Assembly: GCF_011305995.1 (NCBI RefSeq)
Contig: NZ_CP049910.1
Location: forward strand, 3,100,001-3,164,000
Source: Diaphorobacter sp. HDW4A
Lineage (GTDB): Bacteria > Pseudomonadota > Gammaproteobacteria > Burkholderiales > Burkholderiaceae_C
Length of the DNA: 64,000 nt
Direction: 5' to 3'
Shown: positions 17,641 to 27,800 of the stretch, piece after piece
Position numbering within the stretch: position 1 is the first letter of the stretch
Layout: each line of letters opens with the position of its first letter
Notes under the pieces: model-generated
Database searches by the model: none
Told to the model about the DNA's origin: nothing
Seen by the model: only the letters and a program-made list of their open reading frames with translations
Translations under genes and position numbers: made by a program

Positions 17641-18448
17641 AACACTGATCGGCTCACCGTTGACGGGCATTGAGGTCTGCGAGCCATGGGCGAAAGCCCT
17701 AACGACGCAGCCTGCGGTGCGCCAAGACCTGGCAGGTGCGTTCGTGCTGACCTTTGGCAGCGGCCACACGGCTGTGTCACTGGTCTGCACGTCGCCATTG
17801 CGCCACCTTCACTGCCCGAATGGCACGGTCTTCGGCATGGCGTCAGGCGATGCCATTTCACTGGGCTACCGAATCACCCAGTGCGACGTGACCAGCGCCT
17901 CCGCCTTGCGAAATGCTGTCTCCCCCACGCAGTGGGCACCGTGGATAAGGCTTGCCCACTCAGCCACGGCGCAGACACTCAACCACATCGACATGACCGC
18001 CGAAATCTGGGCGGCTGGTTCGCCAAGCTGGGGGGTCGATATGACGTTTGCATCTGGTCAACGACTCAGGCTCAACTACCGCGCTGATCTTGATGGCTGC
18101 ATCGAATTGGCTGCACCCGGCCACCACTTCCAGATTGACCGGATCACGGTCGATGGGCCTGAACAAGACTTTGGCTGGCTGCATCCGGCCGCGCCGTTGG
18201 ATTTCATTCTGGACGATCAGGTATGGCGAAGCTCCAAGGTTGCCGATTGGCCGCATGCCTTACGCAAGGCGCTGCAAAGTCACCAAGTGCCGGAAGCGTT
18301 CTACTGTCAAACGATGCGCCGGGCATTGATGGCGAGGTTCCAGCAGCGGCCATTGCTCCGTCAGCGGTTGCTGGCACTGCGCTACCCCGTGCAAGTCAAA
18401 GACGTGCCGGAAGGCTTGATCGAGGAAATCGCACAAGCCCTTGCGTAG
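17630..18448 (+). CDS. Unknown protein coupled to the C39-like protease
   Basis: A 272-residue protein with no signal peptide or membrane segment and no motif I recognise. Its ATG at 17630 lies inside the end of the protease gene behind a GAGGGGCAAGG site, so the two are co-translated. The middle part looks beta-rich (WGVDMTFASGQRLRLNYRAD); the end is helical and basic. It converges on the XRE regulator gene. Confidence 0.6.
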   Translation: MQLETLIGSPLTGIEVCEPWAKALTTQPAVRQDLAGAFVLTFGSGHTAVSLVCTSPLRHLHCPNGTVFGMASGDAISLGYRITQCDVTSASALRNAVSPTQWAPWIRLAHSATAQTLNHIDMTAEIWAAGSPSWGVDMTFASGQRLRLNYRADLDGCIELAAPGHHFQIDRITVDGPEQDFGWLHPAAPLDFILDDQVWRSSKVADWPHALRKALQSHQVPEAFYCQTMRRALMARFQQRPLLRQRLLALRYPVQVKDVPEGLIEEIAQALA

Positions 18449-18465
18449 CGTTTTTGACTGAACGG

Positions 18466-18768
18466 CTACGAAGTACCGGTGCGCTTTACCTTGCGCATTG
18501 GCAGTTCATTAACAAGGTCCGTTGTGGGCAAGCCCAACGCACCCGCGATGCGCCAGATATTGAACAGGGTCAGATTGCGCTCGCCGCGCTCTACCGCGCC
18601 CACATAGTTGGCGTGCAAGTCAGCCCGCTCGGCCAGCATTTCCAGCGTCAGGTTATGCGATGTGCGCAATTCCCGCAGGCGTGCGCCAAACACAACCTGG
18701 AGCTGATCGCGTTCTTTTGCGAACCGAGCTTCTAAGGGTTGGGGTTTATTGACGACAACGCGAGACAT
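18466..18768 (-). CDS. XRE-family transcriptional regulator
   Basis: A 100-residue protein with a Cro/C1-type helix-turn-helix: RLRELRTSHNLTLEMLAERA then HANYVGAVERGERNLTL, and the typical following helix IWRIAGALGLPTTDLVNEL. An in-frame ATG at 18792 is an alternative start. It is divergent from the membrane-protein gene at 18889; the spacer holds a long inverted repeat that is the obvious candidate for its operator, suggesting autoregulation and control of the plus-strand genes. Confidence 0.85.
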   Translation of the reverse strand: MSRVVVNKPQPLEARFAKERDQLQVVFGARLRELRTSHNLTLEMLAERADLHANYVGAVERGERNLTLFNIWRIAGALGLPTTDLVNELPMRKVKRTGTS

Positions 18769-18806
18769 CCCCCAAGTCTCGAATTTCACCATCTATAAGT
18801 ACACAA

Positions 18807-18859
18807 ACTATGTGTTTGTTTTCTGGCAAACTCGCCAACCAACAAAACAAACACATAGT
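18807..18859. promoter_or_regulatory. Inverted-repeat operator between the XRE regulator and the membrane-protein gene
   Basis: Two perfect 16-base arms, actatgtgtttgtttt (18807-18822) and aaaacaaacacatagt (18844-18859), face each other across 21 bases in the divergent spacer. Sequence around the left arm (acacaaactatgtgt) is itself partly palindromic. The position, length and A+T content fit a binding site for the adjacent XRE protein. Confidence 0.65.
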
Positions 18860-18888
18860 GTGTCTTCATCCAAAGGAAGGAAATCTCA

Positions 18889-19509
18889 ATGGCAACCAAA
18901 AAGCAAAAAGAAGCGCAGGCAGACACCAATCTCGCCTTCGCGCTGATTCCATTCATCCTGGCCGCTATCGCGTTCAGCCTGTACCACTACGCCAAACTCA
19001 AAGCCAAGTACCTGACCGGACCTCACGCTCGCCGGGTCTTTGACATGGGGACGAATTGGGAGGCCATGCTGCGCAGCAGTGTTATGGCCTTTGCCTACGC
19101 TGCAATGGCATGGTTGCTCTACCAACGTGCGCCGTGGACCATGGTGCTCTCGGTGCCGCTTGGCTTGGTGGTGCTGAACTGGGTGGGCAAGGTTCAAGCG
19201 CAGGCGTTTCTGGGTGTGGTGGTGGACTACCAGCAAGGGTTGATTTACTTCCCGCCGAACTCTGAGAGCCTGGATATTTCCGACTATCTGACCATCCTGC
19301 CCGTGGTTCGCCAGTTCACCACTTTGGACAGCGTGCCACTGGCCGATGTACAACGCATTACCCGACAAGCTGGCAAGAAGGTGTTCCTGCATGGCGACTT
19401 TGGGTCACGACGCATCAGCTTCACCAACAAACTCAAGCGGGACGAATGCATCCACCTCATCACGGCCAATGGCAATGGCCGGGTCAAGGTCATGGCTGAA
19501 CTGGAGTAG
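18889..19509 (+). CDS. Inner-membrane protein of unknown function
   Basis: A 206-residue protein with a charged start (MATKKQKEAQAD), a membrane segment at about residues 15-35 (LAFALIPFILAAIAFSLYHY), then one or two more at about 65-105 (VMAFAYAAMAWLLY, MVLSVPLGLVVLNWV). The soluble C-terminal half is beta-rich (VVVDYQQGLIYFPP, RRISFTNKLKRDECIHLI) and reminiscent of membrane-anchored PH-like domains, an inference only. AAGGAAGG precedes the start. Expression is probably controlled by the XRE regulator via the inverted repeat. Confidence 0.7.
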   Translation: MATKKQKEAQADTNLAFALIPFILAAIAFSLYHYAKLKAKYLTGPHARRVFDMGTNWEAMLRSSVMAFAYAAMAWLLYQRAPWTMVLSVPLGLVVLNWVGKVQAQAFLGVVVDYQQGLIYFPPNSESLDISDYLTILPVVRQFTTLDSVPLADVQRITRQAGKKVFLHGDFGSRRISFTNKLKRDECIHLITANGNGRVKVMAELE

Positions 19510-19551
19510 CAAAACATGGTCAACACATATAAGGCGACAACGGGTCAAGCA

Positions 19552-20331
19552 ATGATCCGAAAATTGCTACTTCGGCTGGTCTTGGTGACCATGGGATGGT
19601 TCCCCGGTCTGCTATGGGCAGAAGGCGTGCTGCTCAAGGTGCCGACCCGCGACGGGGTGAACACAACGCTGTTCTGGGAACCAGCCGACAACGCCAAGGC
19701 AACGGTTTTCCTGTTCCCCGGTGGTGGTGGCGGCTTTGGCAAGGTGGAAAACGGCAAGGCCACCAGCAACAACTTTCTGGTGCGCTCTGCCCCGTACTTC
19801 ACCGCCAATGGGTTCAATGTGGCCATCTTTGGTAGGCCCAGCGATTCAGAAGACCTGGATTACGCCGACCGCATCAGCGACACCCACATGACCGACGTGC
19901 GCAAGGTGCTCGACTTCGTGAAGACCAAAAGCACAGCACCAGTTTGGATTGTCGGCACCAGCCGGGGCACGATCTCTGCCACTGCGACCGCCATCCATGC
20001 TCAAGGCGACATTGCCGGGTTGGTACTGACCTCCAGCGTGGTCAACTTCAAAAAGCCTGGCGCGGTGCCCAAGCAGGACTTGCAGGCAATCAAAGTTCCG
20101 GTGCTGGTGTTCCACCACAGCAAGGATGCCTGTATTCATTGCCGACCAGACGAGGTGCCTGCCGCCTTCAAGGGGTTTCGCAATGCGCCGGTCAAGAAGC
20201 TGATCTTTGTTGATGGTGGGGCGAACCCAACTGGTGACCCGTGCGCTGGGCAGCACTTCCATGGCTATATCGGCATGGAGAAAGAAGCCGTAGGCACCAT
20301 TGCTGGCTGGATCGCTCATCCGACTAACTGA
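19552..20331 (+). CDS. Secreted alpha/beta hydrolase-like protein
   Basis: The 259-residue product begins with a signal peptide (MIRKLLLRLVLVTMGWFPGLLWAEG). The mature part has an alpha/beta hydrolase pattern: GGGGGFGK as oxyanion loop, nucleophile elbow GTSRG (Ser about residue 142), Asp region LVFHHSKDACIHC and a C-terminal His in CAGQHFHGYIG. Two cysteine pairs suggest a periplasmic location. An in-frame start at 19516 would push the signal peptide inwards, so I prefer 19552. Substrate unknown; it follows the membrane protein closely and is likely co-transcribed. Confidence 0.7.
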   Translation: MIRKLLLRLVLVTMGWFPGLLWAEGVLLKVPTRDGVNTTLFWEPADNAKATVFLFPGGGGGFGKVENGKATSNNFLVRSAPYFTANGFNVAIFGRPSDSEDLDYADRISDTHMTDVRKVLDFVKTKSTAPVWIVGTSRGTISATATAIHAQGDIAGLVLTSSVVNFKKPGAVPKQDLQAIKVPVLVFHHSKDACIHCRPDEVPAAFKGFRNAPVKKLIFVDGGANPTGDPCAGQHFHGYIGMEKEAVGTIAGWIAHPTN

Positions 20332-20403
20332 CTTGGCAAGCGGGATTTGGTACAGCTGGCAAGGCAATTTGATGGCTTACCGCAACTCATGCCAGGAACA
20401 GCC

Positions 20404-20772
20404 ATGAATGAACATACCTTGAACGAACTGCGCGATGCCCTGTCTGCATTGCGAACCGACATCGCCATTGCGCTCCCATGGGAGGCGCTGCATCGCTGGT
20501 TTGGCATAGCGCCTCTCGACCAGGAGCACTATTCAGAGATCAACCGGCAATGGTCGCAGACATGGCATCAAGCAGGTAAAAACCACCCCGTGCCGACCGT
20601 GTACCTGTACCACGGGGTCGAAAAGCTCACACTGGTGCGTGAAACCACGCCAAACGATCCACCAGCAATTGATTTGCAAGTGCTGGCGTGTGCCACCCTA
20701 GACAAAAAGGAACGTCTGGTAAGTCGCCCTTTTAGCCAATCAAAAAGGAGCAAAATGCAGCGTGAAACTTGA
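20404..20772 (+). CDS. Hypothetical protein upstream of the PglZ-type operon
   Basis: A 122-residue soluble protein (MNEHTLNELRDALSALRTD...) without a motif I recognise; the N-terminal third is helical and the C-terminus basic (SQSKRSKMQRET). The ATG at 20404 follows AGGAAC; an upstream start at 20347 is possible. It ends shortly before the HTH gene and may be the first gene of the defence operon, but no link in function can be shown. Confidence 0.5.
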   Translation: MNEHTLNELRDALSALRTDIAIALPWEALHRWFGIAPLDQEHYSEINRQWSQTWHQAGKNHPVPTVYLYHGVEKLTLVRETTPNDPPAIDLQVLACATLDKKERLVSRPFSQSKRSKMQRET

Positions 20773-20819
20773 AAGTTTTACCTTATCCTGTCGTTGTTTG
20801 CCTCATTTTGGTCGCTGCC

Positions 20820-21074
20820 ATGTCAACAAGTCCCCGTGAGGGAGAAATCCTCACCATCAACCAGGTCGCCGAGTACCTGAAGGTCACCGAAAGGACGATC
20901 TACCGGCTGGCTGCCGCCAAAAAGATACCTGCCTTTAAGGTGGGAGGCACTTGGCGGTTCTCGCTGGCCGACATAGATAGCTGGATCAAGCAGCAGTCTA
21001 TGGATGGGCTGGACATGGGGCGAGATTCAGGCGGTGAAGCCAAGGAACAAAATCAGGACAGGGAGAAAAAATAA
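20820..21074 (+). CDS. Helix-turn-helix (excisionase-type) DNA-binding protein
   Basis: An 84-residue protein with the MerR-like excisionase fold: ILTINQVAEYLKVTERTIYRLAA (shortened: NQVAEYLKVTERTIYRL), KKIPAFKVGGTWRFSLADIDSWI. The stop overlaps the start of the ATPase gene by one base (taATG), so it belongs to the same operon. Small HTH proteins commonly head multigene defence operons as regulators; acting as an excisionase for the island is the alternative. The exact start is uncertain because no strong ribosome-binding site precedes 20820. Confidence 0.75.
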   Translation: MSTSPREGEILTINQVAEYLKVTERTIYRLAAAKKIPAFKVGGTWRFSLADIDSWIKQQSMDGLDMGRDSGGEAKEQNQDREKK

Positions 21075-23830
21075 TGCTTGGATTGACGCTACGCGAAGAA
21101 TTCCGGGGCAAGCGCCTCAAAGGTACGGCTATCGAGCTGTCCAACGATACGAATACGGGTGCGACGCAGATTGCAGCCAAGGCGTTCTTAGAGATCACCT
21201 ACCCCACCCATGACCTGTTGAAAGGCATCGAGGCGGTCGGCCCCGATCAAGGCCGTCCAGTCGTGGTGATCGGCGAGCGCGGGCTTGGTAAGTCCCACTT
21301 GATGGCTGCGCTGTACCACGCGGTGAATGATGCCGCCTCGACTGGTGCTTGGTTGAACTCTTGGGCCACCACCTTGGGTGACCCGCAGATCGGCAAAATT
21401 GGTCTGCGCAGCGGCATGCAGGTCATTGGCGAGAGTCTGCACCGCCAGCGGTACAAGTTCCTTTGGGACTTGCTCCTTGAGCGCCACCCACACGGAACCT
21501 ACATCAAGGGCAAGTGGGAAGGCATGGGTGCGGCCAAGACCGATATCCCGTCTGACAAGCTGATCCTCGAACTGCTTGAGCACACGCCCACCATGCTGCT
21601 GCTGGACGAGTTCCAGACGTGGTTCGACGGTTTGACCAACACGAAGCAGTATCCATGGAAGAACTGGGCCTTCAACTTCATCCAAATCCTGTCGGAAATC
21701 GCCAAAGAGCGACCCGACTTGCTGGTCTTGGTGATTTCGGTGCGCAACGGTGGCAGCGACGCCTACCAGCAGGTCCACCGCGTCAACCCGGTGGCCATCG
21801 ACTTCAAGGCTGGCGGCAACGCAGAGCGTATTCAGCAAGACCGGCGCCGGATGCTCTTGCACCGCCTGTTTGATAACCGTCTGCAGATTGCTCCGGCCAA
21901 CATCGAGACATTGGTTGCGAAGCACGTCGGTGAATTTTTCCGGTTGCAGGATGTGCCGTCCTCTGAGCAGGACCGTAAGCGCCAGGAGTTCAATGAGTCG
22001 TGGCCCTATGCGCCGCACTTGCTGCGCCTGCTGGAAGAACAGGTTCTGATCGCCACCGACGCGCAGGAAACGCGCGACATGATCCGCATCCTTGCCAACC
22101 TCTACAAGAGCCGGGGCGAGGCAGCGCCGGTGCTCACAGCCGCTGACTTCCGTTTGGATGACGATGCATCGGGCATCGGTGCGCTGCTGGATTCCGTGTC
22201 CAACGAGCATCACCGCACCTTGCGGTCCAAGGCGCAGCAAAACATCATCTCGGTCACCGAGGCGGTGACAGACCACGCAACTTTGGCACCCCACTTGCAA
22301 GAGATCGTGGGTTCCTTGTGGTTGCGCTCCATTGCAGTCGGCAACCTTGCCGGTGCCGAACCTTCGACGTTGCAGGTTGACATCACGCGCAGCAAGGCCG
22401 TGGACGACAACGCCTTTCAGGTTGAGCTGGCGACGATTGTTGAAAACAGCTTCAATATCCACCAAGACGGTAGCCGGCTGGTGTTCCGTGAAGAAGAGAA
22501 CCCGCGCGCCAAACTAATGGCCTGCGCTCGCAACGACAAGCTCTTTGCTGATGGTTCTGACCAGGCGCAATTGGCCAAGCAGATTCGATATGTCATCGGC
22601 GGCACAGACGAGGTGGCGAAAACCTTCCGCGTCATCGCATTGCCCAAGTCTTGGCAGACAGACCCTTGGTCTACCTTGGACGAAGCGGAGCAGCCTGAAC
22701 GCTGGGATGACCGCCTGCCGATCTTGGTGCTGCCGGAAGAGCCTGACAACATTGACTCCCGTCTTGGCCGCTGGCTAAAGGACCACCTGCAAAAGCGGCG
22801 CAACACCATTCGCTTCCTGCTGCCACGGTCTGGCTCCACCAATGCTTTTCAAGATCGCGACTTGCTGATTCTTGCGCGGGCTGAAATGAAGGCGCAGGAG
22901 TGGAGCAGCCAAGGCCCCGAGTACAAGAAGCTCCACACCGAGTTTCAGGGTGCGTTACGTGACATTCTGAAGAAACGGTTTGACCGCTTCGCAGTGCTGC
23001 AACGCTGGAATTTCGCTGACCCTGCGCAATGCCGGTTCAGCGTGGAAAGCCTGAAAAAACAAGGCGCACAGATTCCAGAAGGCATTGAGGAGGCGCTGAC
23101 CAACGATCTGTTCGTGCCGGAGGACTTTGAAGAGCTGGTGCTTGAAGCTGCCTCGGAAAATTCTGCGGTGGGCAAGTTGCTGCGCGAGTTACAGGAACCT
23201 CGACCCGCTGGCCAAGACTGCATCCCTTGGCTTGGTGAAACTTCCATGAAGGAACGCATCCTTCGCCTGTGCGCGCGAGGAAAGATCGTCATCAACCTGC
23301 GTCAGATGGAATGGCTTCAAACCAATCCTGGCGAAGACGAAGACACGGCTTGGCGCCGTCTGCGGCCGAAGCTCTCTTACACCGGTCGCCAGCTTGACGA
23401 AGTGTTTTTGCTGGAGCCATCTGCCGTACCTGCAACGGGCGGAACCACACCAGCAGCGCCTACGGGCACGGCTGGGTCGGCCAATGAGAGCGGCGGTTTG
23501 TTCGGTGGGGCTGCAAAGTCACCAACGCCCCCAGGTGTGAGCGAACCAACGCCGGGCGGCCAACCGGTAACCCCAACTGGTGCCGGTGGCGGAATTTTTG
23601 GTGGGGGTGTTGCCACGGGTGGCAATTCGCGCATCCCTTTGCACAACCCGTCCACTTCACCGTTGAACCTCATCGGCAAGCTAGAAGGCTGGGGCATCGG
23701 CCCTGCCACACAGGTTGCTGAGGTCTCCATCAAGGTGTCAGCTGCAACGGGCGCGCAACTCAAGGAACTGCTGAAGAAGCTGCCCGATGGCATGACCTTC
23801 GAGCTGAACCTTGAGAAGGAGGACAAGTGA
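21074..23830 (+). CDS. DUF499-type AAA+ ATPase of the PglZ-type defence operon
   Basis: A 918-residue ATPase with Walker A GERGLGKSHLM (about residue 68) and Walker B TMLLLDEFQTWF (about 176), matching the COG1483/DUF499 group associated with DUF1156 methyltransferases in anti-phage gene clusters; BrxC/PglY proteins of BREX are functionally comparable. Near the C-terminus is a Gly/Pro/Thr-rich linker with repeated GG(L/I)FGG (about 790-855), followed by a small domain ending in LNLEKEDK. Start preceded by AGGGAGA. The stop overlaps the PglZ start, so ATPase and PglZ are made together. Function by family: ATP-driven component of a methylation-based exclusion complex. Confidence 0.82.
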   Translation: MLGLTLREEFRGKRLKGTAIELSNDTNTGATQIAAKAFLEITYPTHDLLKGIEAVGPDQGRPVVVIGERGLGKSHLMAALYHAVNDAASTGAWLNSWATTLGDPQIGKIGLRSGMQVIGESLHRQRYKFLWDLLLERHPHGTYIKGKWEGMGAAKTDIPSDKLILELLEHTPTMLLLDEFQTWFDGLTNTKQYPWKNWAFNFIQILSEIAKERPDLLVLVISVRNGGSDAYQQVHRVNPVAIDFKAGGNAERIQQDRRRMLLHRLFDNRLQIAPANIETLVAKHVGEFFRLQDVPSSEQDRKRQEFNESWPYAPHLLRLLEEQVLIATDAQETRDMIRILANLYKSRGEAAPVLTAADFRLDDDASGIGALLDSVSNEHHRTLRSKAQQNIISVTEAVTDHATLAPHLQEIVGSLWLRSIAVGNLAGAEPSTLQVDITRSKAVDDNAFQVELATIVENSFNIHQDGSRLVFREEENPRAKLMACARNDKLFADGSDQAQLAKQIRYVIGGTDEVAKTFRVIALPKSWQTDPWSTLDEAEQPERWDDRLPILVLPEEPDNIDSRLGRWLKDHLQKRRNTIRFLLPRSGSTNAFQDRDLLILARAEMKAQEWSSQGPEYKKLHTEFQGALRDILKKRFDRFAVLQRWNFADPAQCRFSVESLKKQGAQIPEGIEEALTNDLFVPEDFEELVLEAASENSAVGKLLRELQEPRPAGQDCIPWLGETSMKERILRLCARGKIVINLRQMEWLQTNPGEDEDTAWRRLRPKLSYTGRQLDEVFLLEPSAVPATGGTTPAAPTGTAGSANESGGLFGGAAKSPTPPGVSEPTPGGQPVTPTGAGGGIFGGGVATGGNSRIPLHNPSTSPLNLIGKLEGWGIGPATQVAEVSIKVSAATGAQLKELLKKLPDGMTFELNLEKEDK

Positions 23831-24819
23831 TGGCCCTCCAACCTGAAGTATTGAACCGGTTGACCAAAGGCTCAGCAGCCGACGCATGGGGCGTCATCGT
23901 TAAGAGTGCCGTTGAGATTGCCTCGAAGCCACTGGCAGTGGGCAACGCCCCAAGCGAGGTCATCAAGCGCGACCGTGAAATCGGTGCGCTTGATAACTTC
24001 CTGTCCGCCAGCGGGTGGGACTTGTGGCAAAGCTTTGGTGTTGCGGTCGAGCGCACCTCAGATCGTTTAACACGTTGGTGGGCAGAGCCATACAGCGCCA
24101 AGGCGGTGCTGGTTCTGGATGGACTCTCGCTGCGCGAGTTGCCCTGGCTGCTACAAGGTGCGAAGGAGCGCGGCTTCACGTTGCACGAGGTGTCGGCCAA
24201 TGCCTCTGAGTTGCCCGGTGAAACGAACGAATTTGCTCGGGCACTTGGTTTCGGCAGTCGCAGCCAGCTTCAGAACAACGGCGGTGGCCTCGCGCATCGC
24301 CTACAGCCAGCGCAGACTGAAAGCGTTGACATGCCATGGAAGGACTGTGAAGGCTTGGTCAACGGTGCGCCCAACTGGGTGTTCTGGCACCACTGGCCAG
24401 ACAGCAAGATTCATGATGTCGCCGGTGCGGGCCAGGGCCTCGACACGCTGACAAAAGACGCAATGGATCAAATCAACAGCGATGACTTCTGGGCCTTCGT
24501 GGAACGCCTTGCTACTGGCCGCCGTCTCGTCATCACTTCTGACCATGGTTATGCCGCGACAGGCTATTTCCCTGATGCAGAAGGGGATGTTGGCCAGTAC
24601 CTGAAAAAGACATTCTCCAGTGGGCGTAGCAGCTTAGGCGCAGGCGAGGCCGGTCCTTTCGTTCCTCCCGTGGCGATGCAATTAAATAGCCCACATGGCG
24701 CGCATTTGCTTGCGCTTGGTCGCAGGAAGTGGCGAAGCCAAGGCGGCTATCCGACGTTGACCCATGGTGGCCTATCGCTGCTCGAAGTCCTTTCGCCATT
24801 TGTCGAAATAACAAAATAG
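23830..24819 (+). CDS. Short PglZ-domain protein
   Basis: A 329-residue member of the PglZ group (alkaline-phosphatase-like fold). Visible core: metal Asp strand VLVLDGLSLRELPWLL (about residue 98), the TSDHGYAATGYFP motif (about 238) and LTHGGLSLLEVLSPFVEI near the end, as in BREX PglZ. Typical BREX PglZ proteins are about twice as long, so this is a compact form with little besides the catalytic domain. AAGGAGG precedes the ATG. It overlaps the ATPase gene by one base and is followed by the methyltransferase gene after 11 bases. Confidence 0.82.
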   Translation: MALQPEVLNRLTKGSAADAWGVIVKSAVEIASKPLAVGNAPSEVIKRDREIGALDNFLSASGWDLWQSFGVAVERTSDRLTRWWAEPYSAKAVLVLDGLSLRELPWLLQGAKERGFTLHEVSANASELPGETNEFARALGFGSRSQLQNNGGGLAHRLQPAQTESVDMPWKDCEGLVNGAPNWVFWHHWPDSKIHDVAGAGQGLDTLTKDAMDQINSDDFWAFVERLATGRRLVITSDHGYAATGYFPDAEGDVGQYLKKTFSSGRSSLGAGEAGPFVPPVAMQLNSPHGAHLLALGRRKWRSQGGYPTLTHGGLSLLEVLSPFVEITK

Positions 24820-24830
24820 GGAGCTGGCAA

Positions 24831-27800
24831 ATGGCCACAAGGAAAGAACAAATTACGCAGGAAGTGTCTGCAGCATTAAATGTTGGTCGAGGTATATCGC
24901 TTGAGGCTGTTGATTTCAGCGATAAGGACCGGGCTAAGACATGTTTAGAGATTGACTTCCCAATTCTGAGAATCAATGAGCTCGCAGCCATTGAGGCCTC
25001 GTCTGGGGCAACCAAGAAGCCGATTTATCAAGCGGGAAAATGGTGGGCACGTCGGCAACCTAGCGTCTTCCGAGCAACTCTCTTGGCGGCAGCTATACCT
25101 GCACCAGAGGACACCTCGCAGACTGCGAAGATCGTCTGGGATAGTTATTACGCCAACCATCAGAAGAAAGGGACTTTTAAGAATCTGAGGGTGGCTGATA
25201 TTTTCATGGGAGGCGGGACCACCCTGGTCGAGGGCTCTCGCTTAGGGATGCAAATGGTCGGAAATGACCTAAATCCAGTGGCGTGGTTCGTGGTTAAGCA
25301 GGAGTTGGCGAAAGTAAGTATTGCCGAAGTGGAGAGCTTGCTTTCAGAAATCGAGGCCGAAGTCAAGCCTCAGCTAATGCCGTACTACTACTGCGACGGG
25401 CCAAATGGCGAGAAAGGGAAATGGACTCACGTATCAACTAAGCGTGTGATGTCTGATGAATTCGACCCGCTTAAGCTCACTCCAGAGCAGCGATTAGAGT
25501 ACCGCTACGAAGGCCCTGAAGTCGTCTACACGTTTTGGGCAAAGCATGGTCCTTGCCAAGTTACTGGATGTGGACATCGTACGCCGATAGTGACCTCGCC
25601 TGTAATGGCCGTGAAAACGCTCAGTGTCAAGCATTGGGAGCATCAATGTGGAAGTTGTGGCGGCAAATTCGATATTGAAGAAGAATCCGCACGGATGGCG
25701 CCCGGTGTGCCGCTATATGTCGCTCCTTCGGAGGCCCCATATTCAGTACTTGATCCAAAAAAAGGAGCTGTCTGCCCGCACTGCGGCCATACGGCGCTAG
25801 TAAATCTTGGCAAGGGCACGAATAAGAAGGTTGCTTTGAGTCTGCTGGTGCAGCCCAAATGGCTGGAAGGCAGCCCTAAGCAGGATAGTGCTGCGCAAAC
25901 GTTCGGCGGTTCTGCGCAAGATGACGCTGCTTCAACAGCGCGTTGGAATCTGGAGCGGGCATCAAAAATTCAATTATTGGAGGTTCGCGGTGAGCTTCCT
26001 GATGAAGTTACTTGTCCTCTGACTGCACAGAAATTCAGAACCGACAAGTCCGCCGGAAATGTACCTAAGCAGTCAAATTTTTCGTGCGCGTCCTGTGGAA
26101 CCTTACAAGATGTGATGTCGTCGGTTAAAGCCAGTGAAAAGACTGGCCCGATGGCGCCATACGCTGTTCACTGTTGTACCAATAACAAAAATTCCGCAGC
26201 AGCCACATATAACGGAAGATATTTCGCTCCATTTACTTCGGATTTGGCGGCGCAGCTCAACGCGGCAACCAATGACTGGGATCAACGAAAGGATGGAGAT
26301 CTAAAGGATTACTGGCCGCGAGAGGAGTTATTTAGGTATGAGCGTGGCAATACGAGCATGCTCTACAACCAACCGCAGCATGGACATACGCATTGGTGGA
26401 CAATGTTCAACCCAAGGCAGTTGCTCGGTCATGCGTTACTTTTGCAGTCAATTCTCACCGTTGGCACGCACAGTGATGTGGTTCGTGAGTTTGTTCTTAT
26501 TGCGTTTCAGCAATTCCTAAGAAATAACAATAGTTATGCTTTTTGGAATATTCAGGCAGACCAGTTAGAGCCATTGTTTTCGAATAACAATTACCACCCT
26601 AAGGCGTTGCCGATTGAGAATAATGTGTTTGGTCCTATGGGGCGCGGGAATTGGTATTCTTGTGTCGAAGGCCTAGGTGAAACACTTGCATGGAAGGAAG
26701 ATCCTTGGGAGACAGTTTCTATAGCGGAGCTTGCACGAAAAAATCCATTGTTAGCAGAAGCATGCAAAGGAAAAAGTGAAAAGGCTTGGCCAGGTGATAC
26801 AGTCGGTCAAGCTGCACTCACGTGCGGATCATCAACCGATCTAGCCCACCTTCAAGACGGAACTTTTGATCTTGTCGTAACCGATCCACCGTTTGGTGCG
26901 CTAATCCACTACGCTGACCTATCTGACTTTTTTTATCCGTGGCTCAGAGTTGCCCTCAAAGGCAAATATCCTGGCGTATTCCTTTCTCCTCATGCACCTC
27001 GTGCGGTCGAGGCAATCGCGAACAAGGGGCTTGAAGCAAACGCGGATGAGTTTTATCAGCGAGTGTTAACCCAATGCTGGAAAGAGGCCTGCCGGATACT
27101 GAAGCCTGGCGGTATCTTGACATTTACGTTTCATCACAGCAAAGATGAACCTTGGATTGCAGTTCTAGAATCTCTGTTTGATGCTGGCTTCTATTTGGAG
27201 GCGACTTATCCAATACGTTCTGATGAAACAAAGGGTGAAGGGTCGAAGCCGGGGACTTTTGGCTCTCAGCAGATTGAATACGACATACTTCATGTATGTA
27301 GGAAAAGAACAGTAGAGCCGAAGCCAGTGAGTTGGGGGCGTATGCGTCGTGAGGTGATGGCCGACGTACGGCAGTTACAGGGCATGCTTGAAAACCACGC
27401 AAAGGAAGGATTGCCGGCTGCCGATATCCAAGTTATTCGACGAGGAAAAGCGTTGGAGTACTTCTCTCGCCATTACGGGAAGGTCTACGTAGACGAAGGG
27501 CGGACAATCTCGGTGAAGGATGCGTTGGTTGGTATTAACCAACTTATCGATGAGGACGCTGATAAAGGCAAGGAACCGCCGCCCGTAAATGCTGAGCCGA
27601 TTACGCGTCAGTTCTTGCGCACTTTTGGCAATTCTTCGGAAATAAAGCGCGATCAGCTTCAAAAATTTCTTAAGGGCTCCATTACGACTCCTGACGAGTT
27701 TGAACAACGTGGCTGGTGTTCAGAAAAGAACAAAATGTTCACTAGGGTGAATCCGCTAGATTTCGCCCGGGAGTGGTCTGGAAAGCACAAACGCCGGTTA

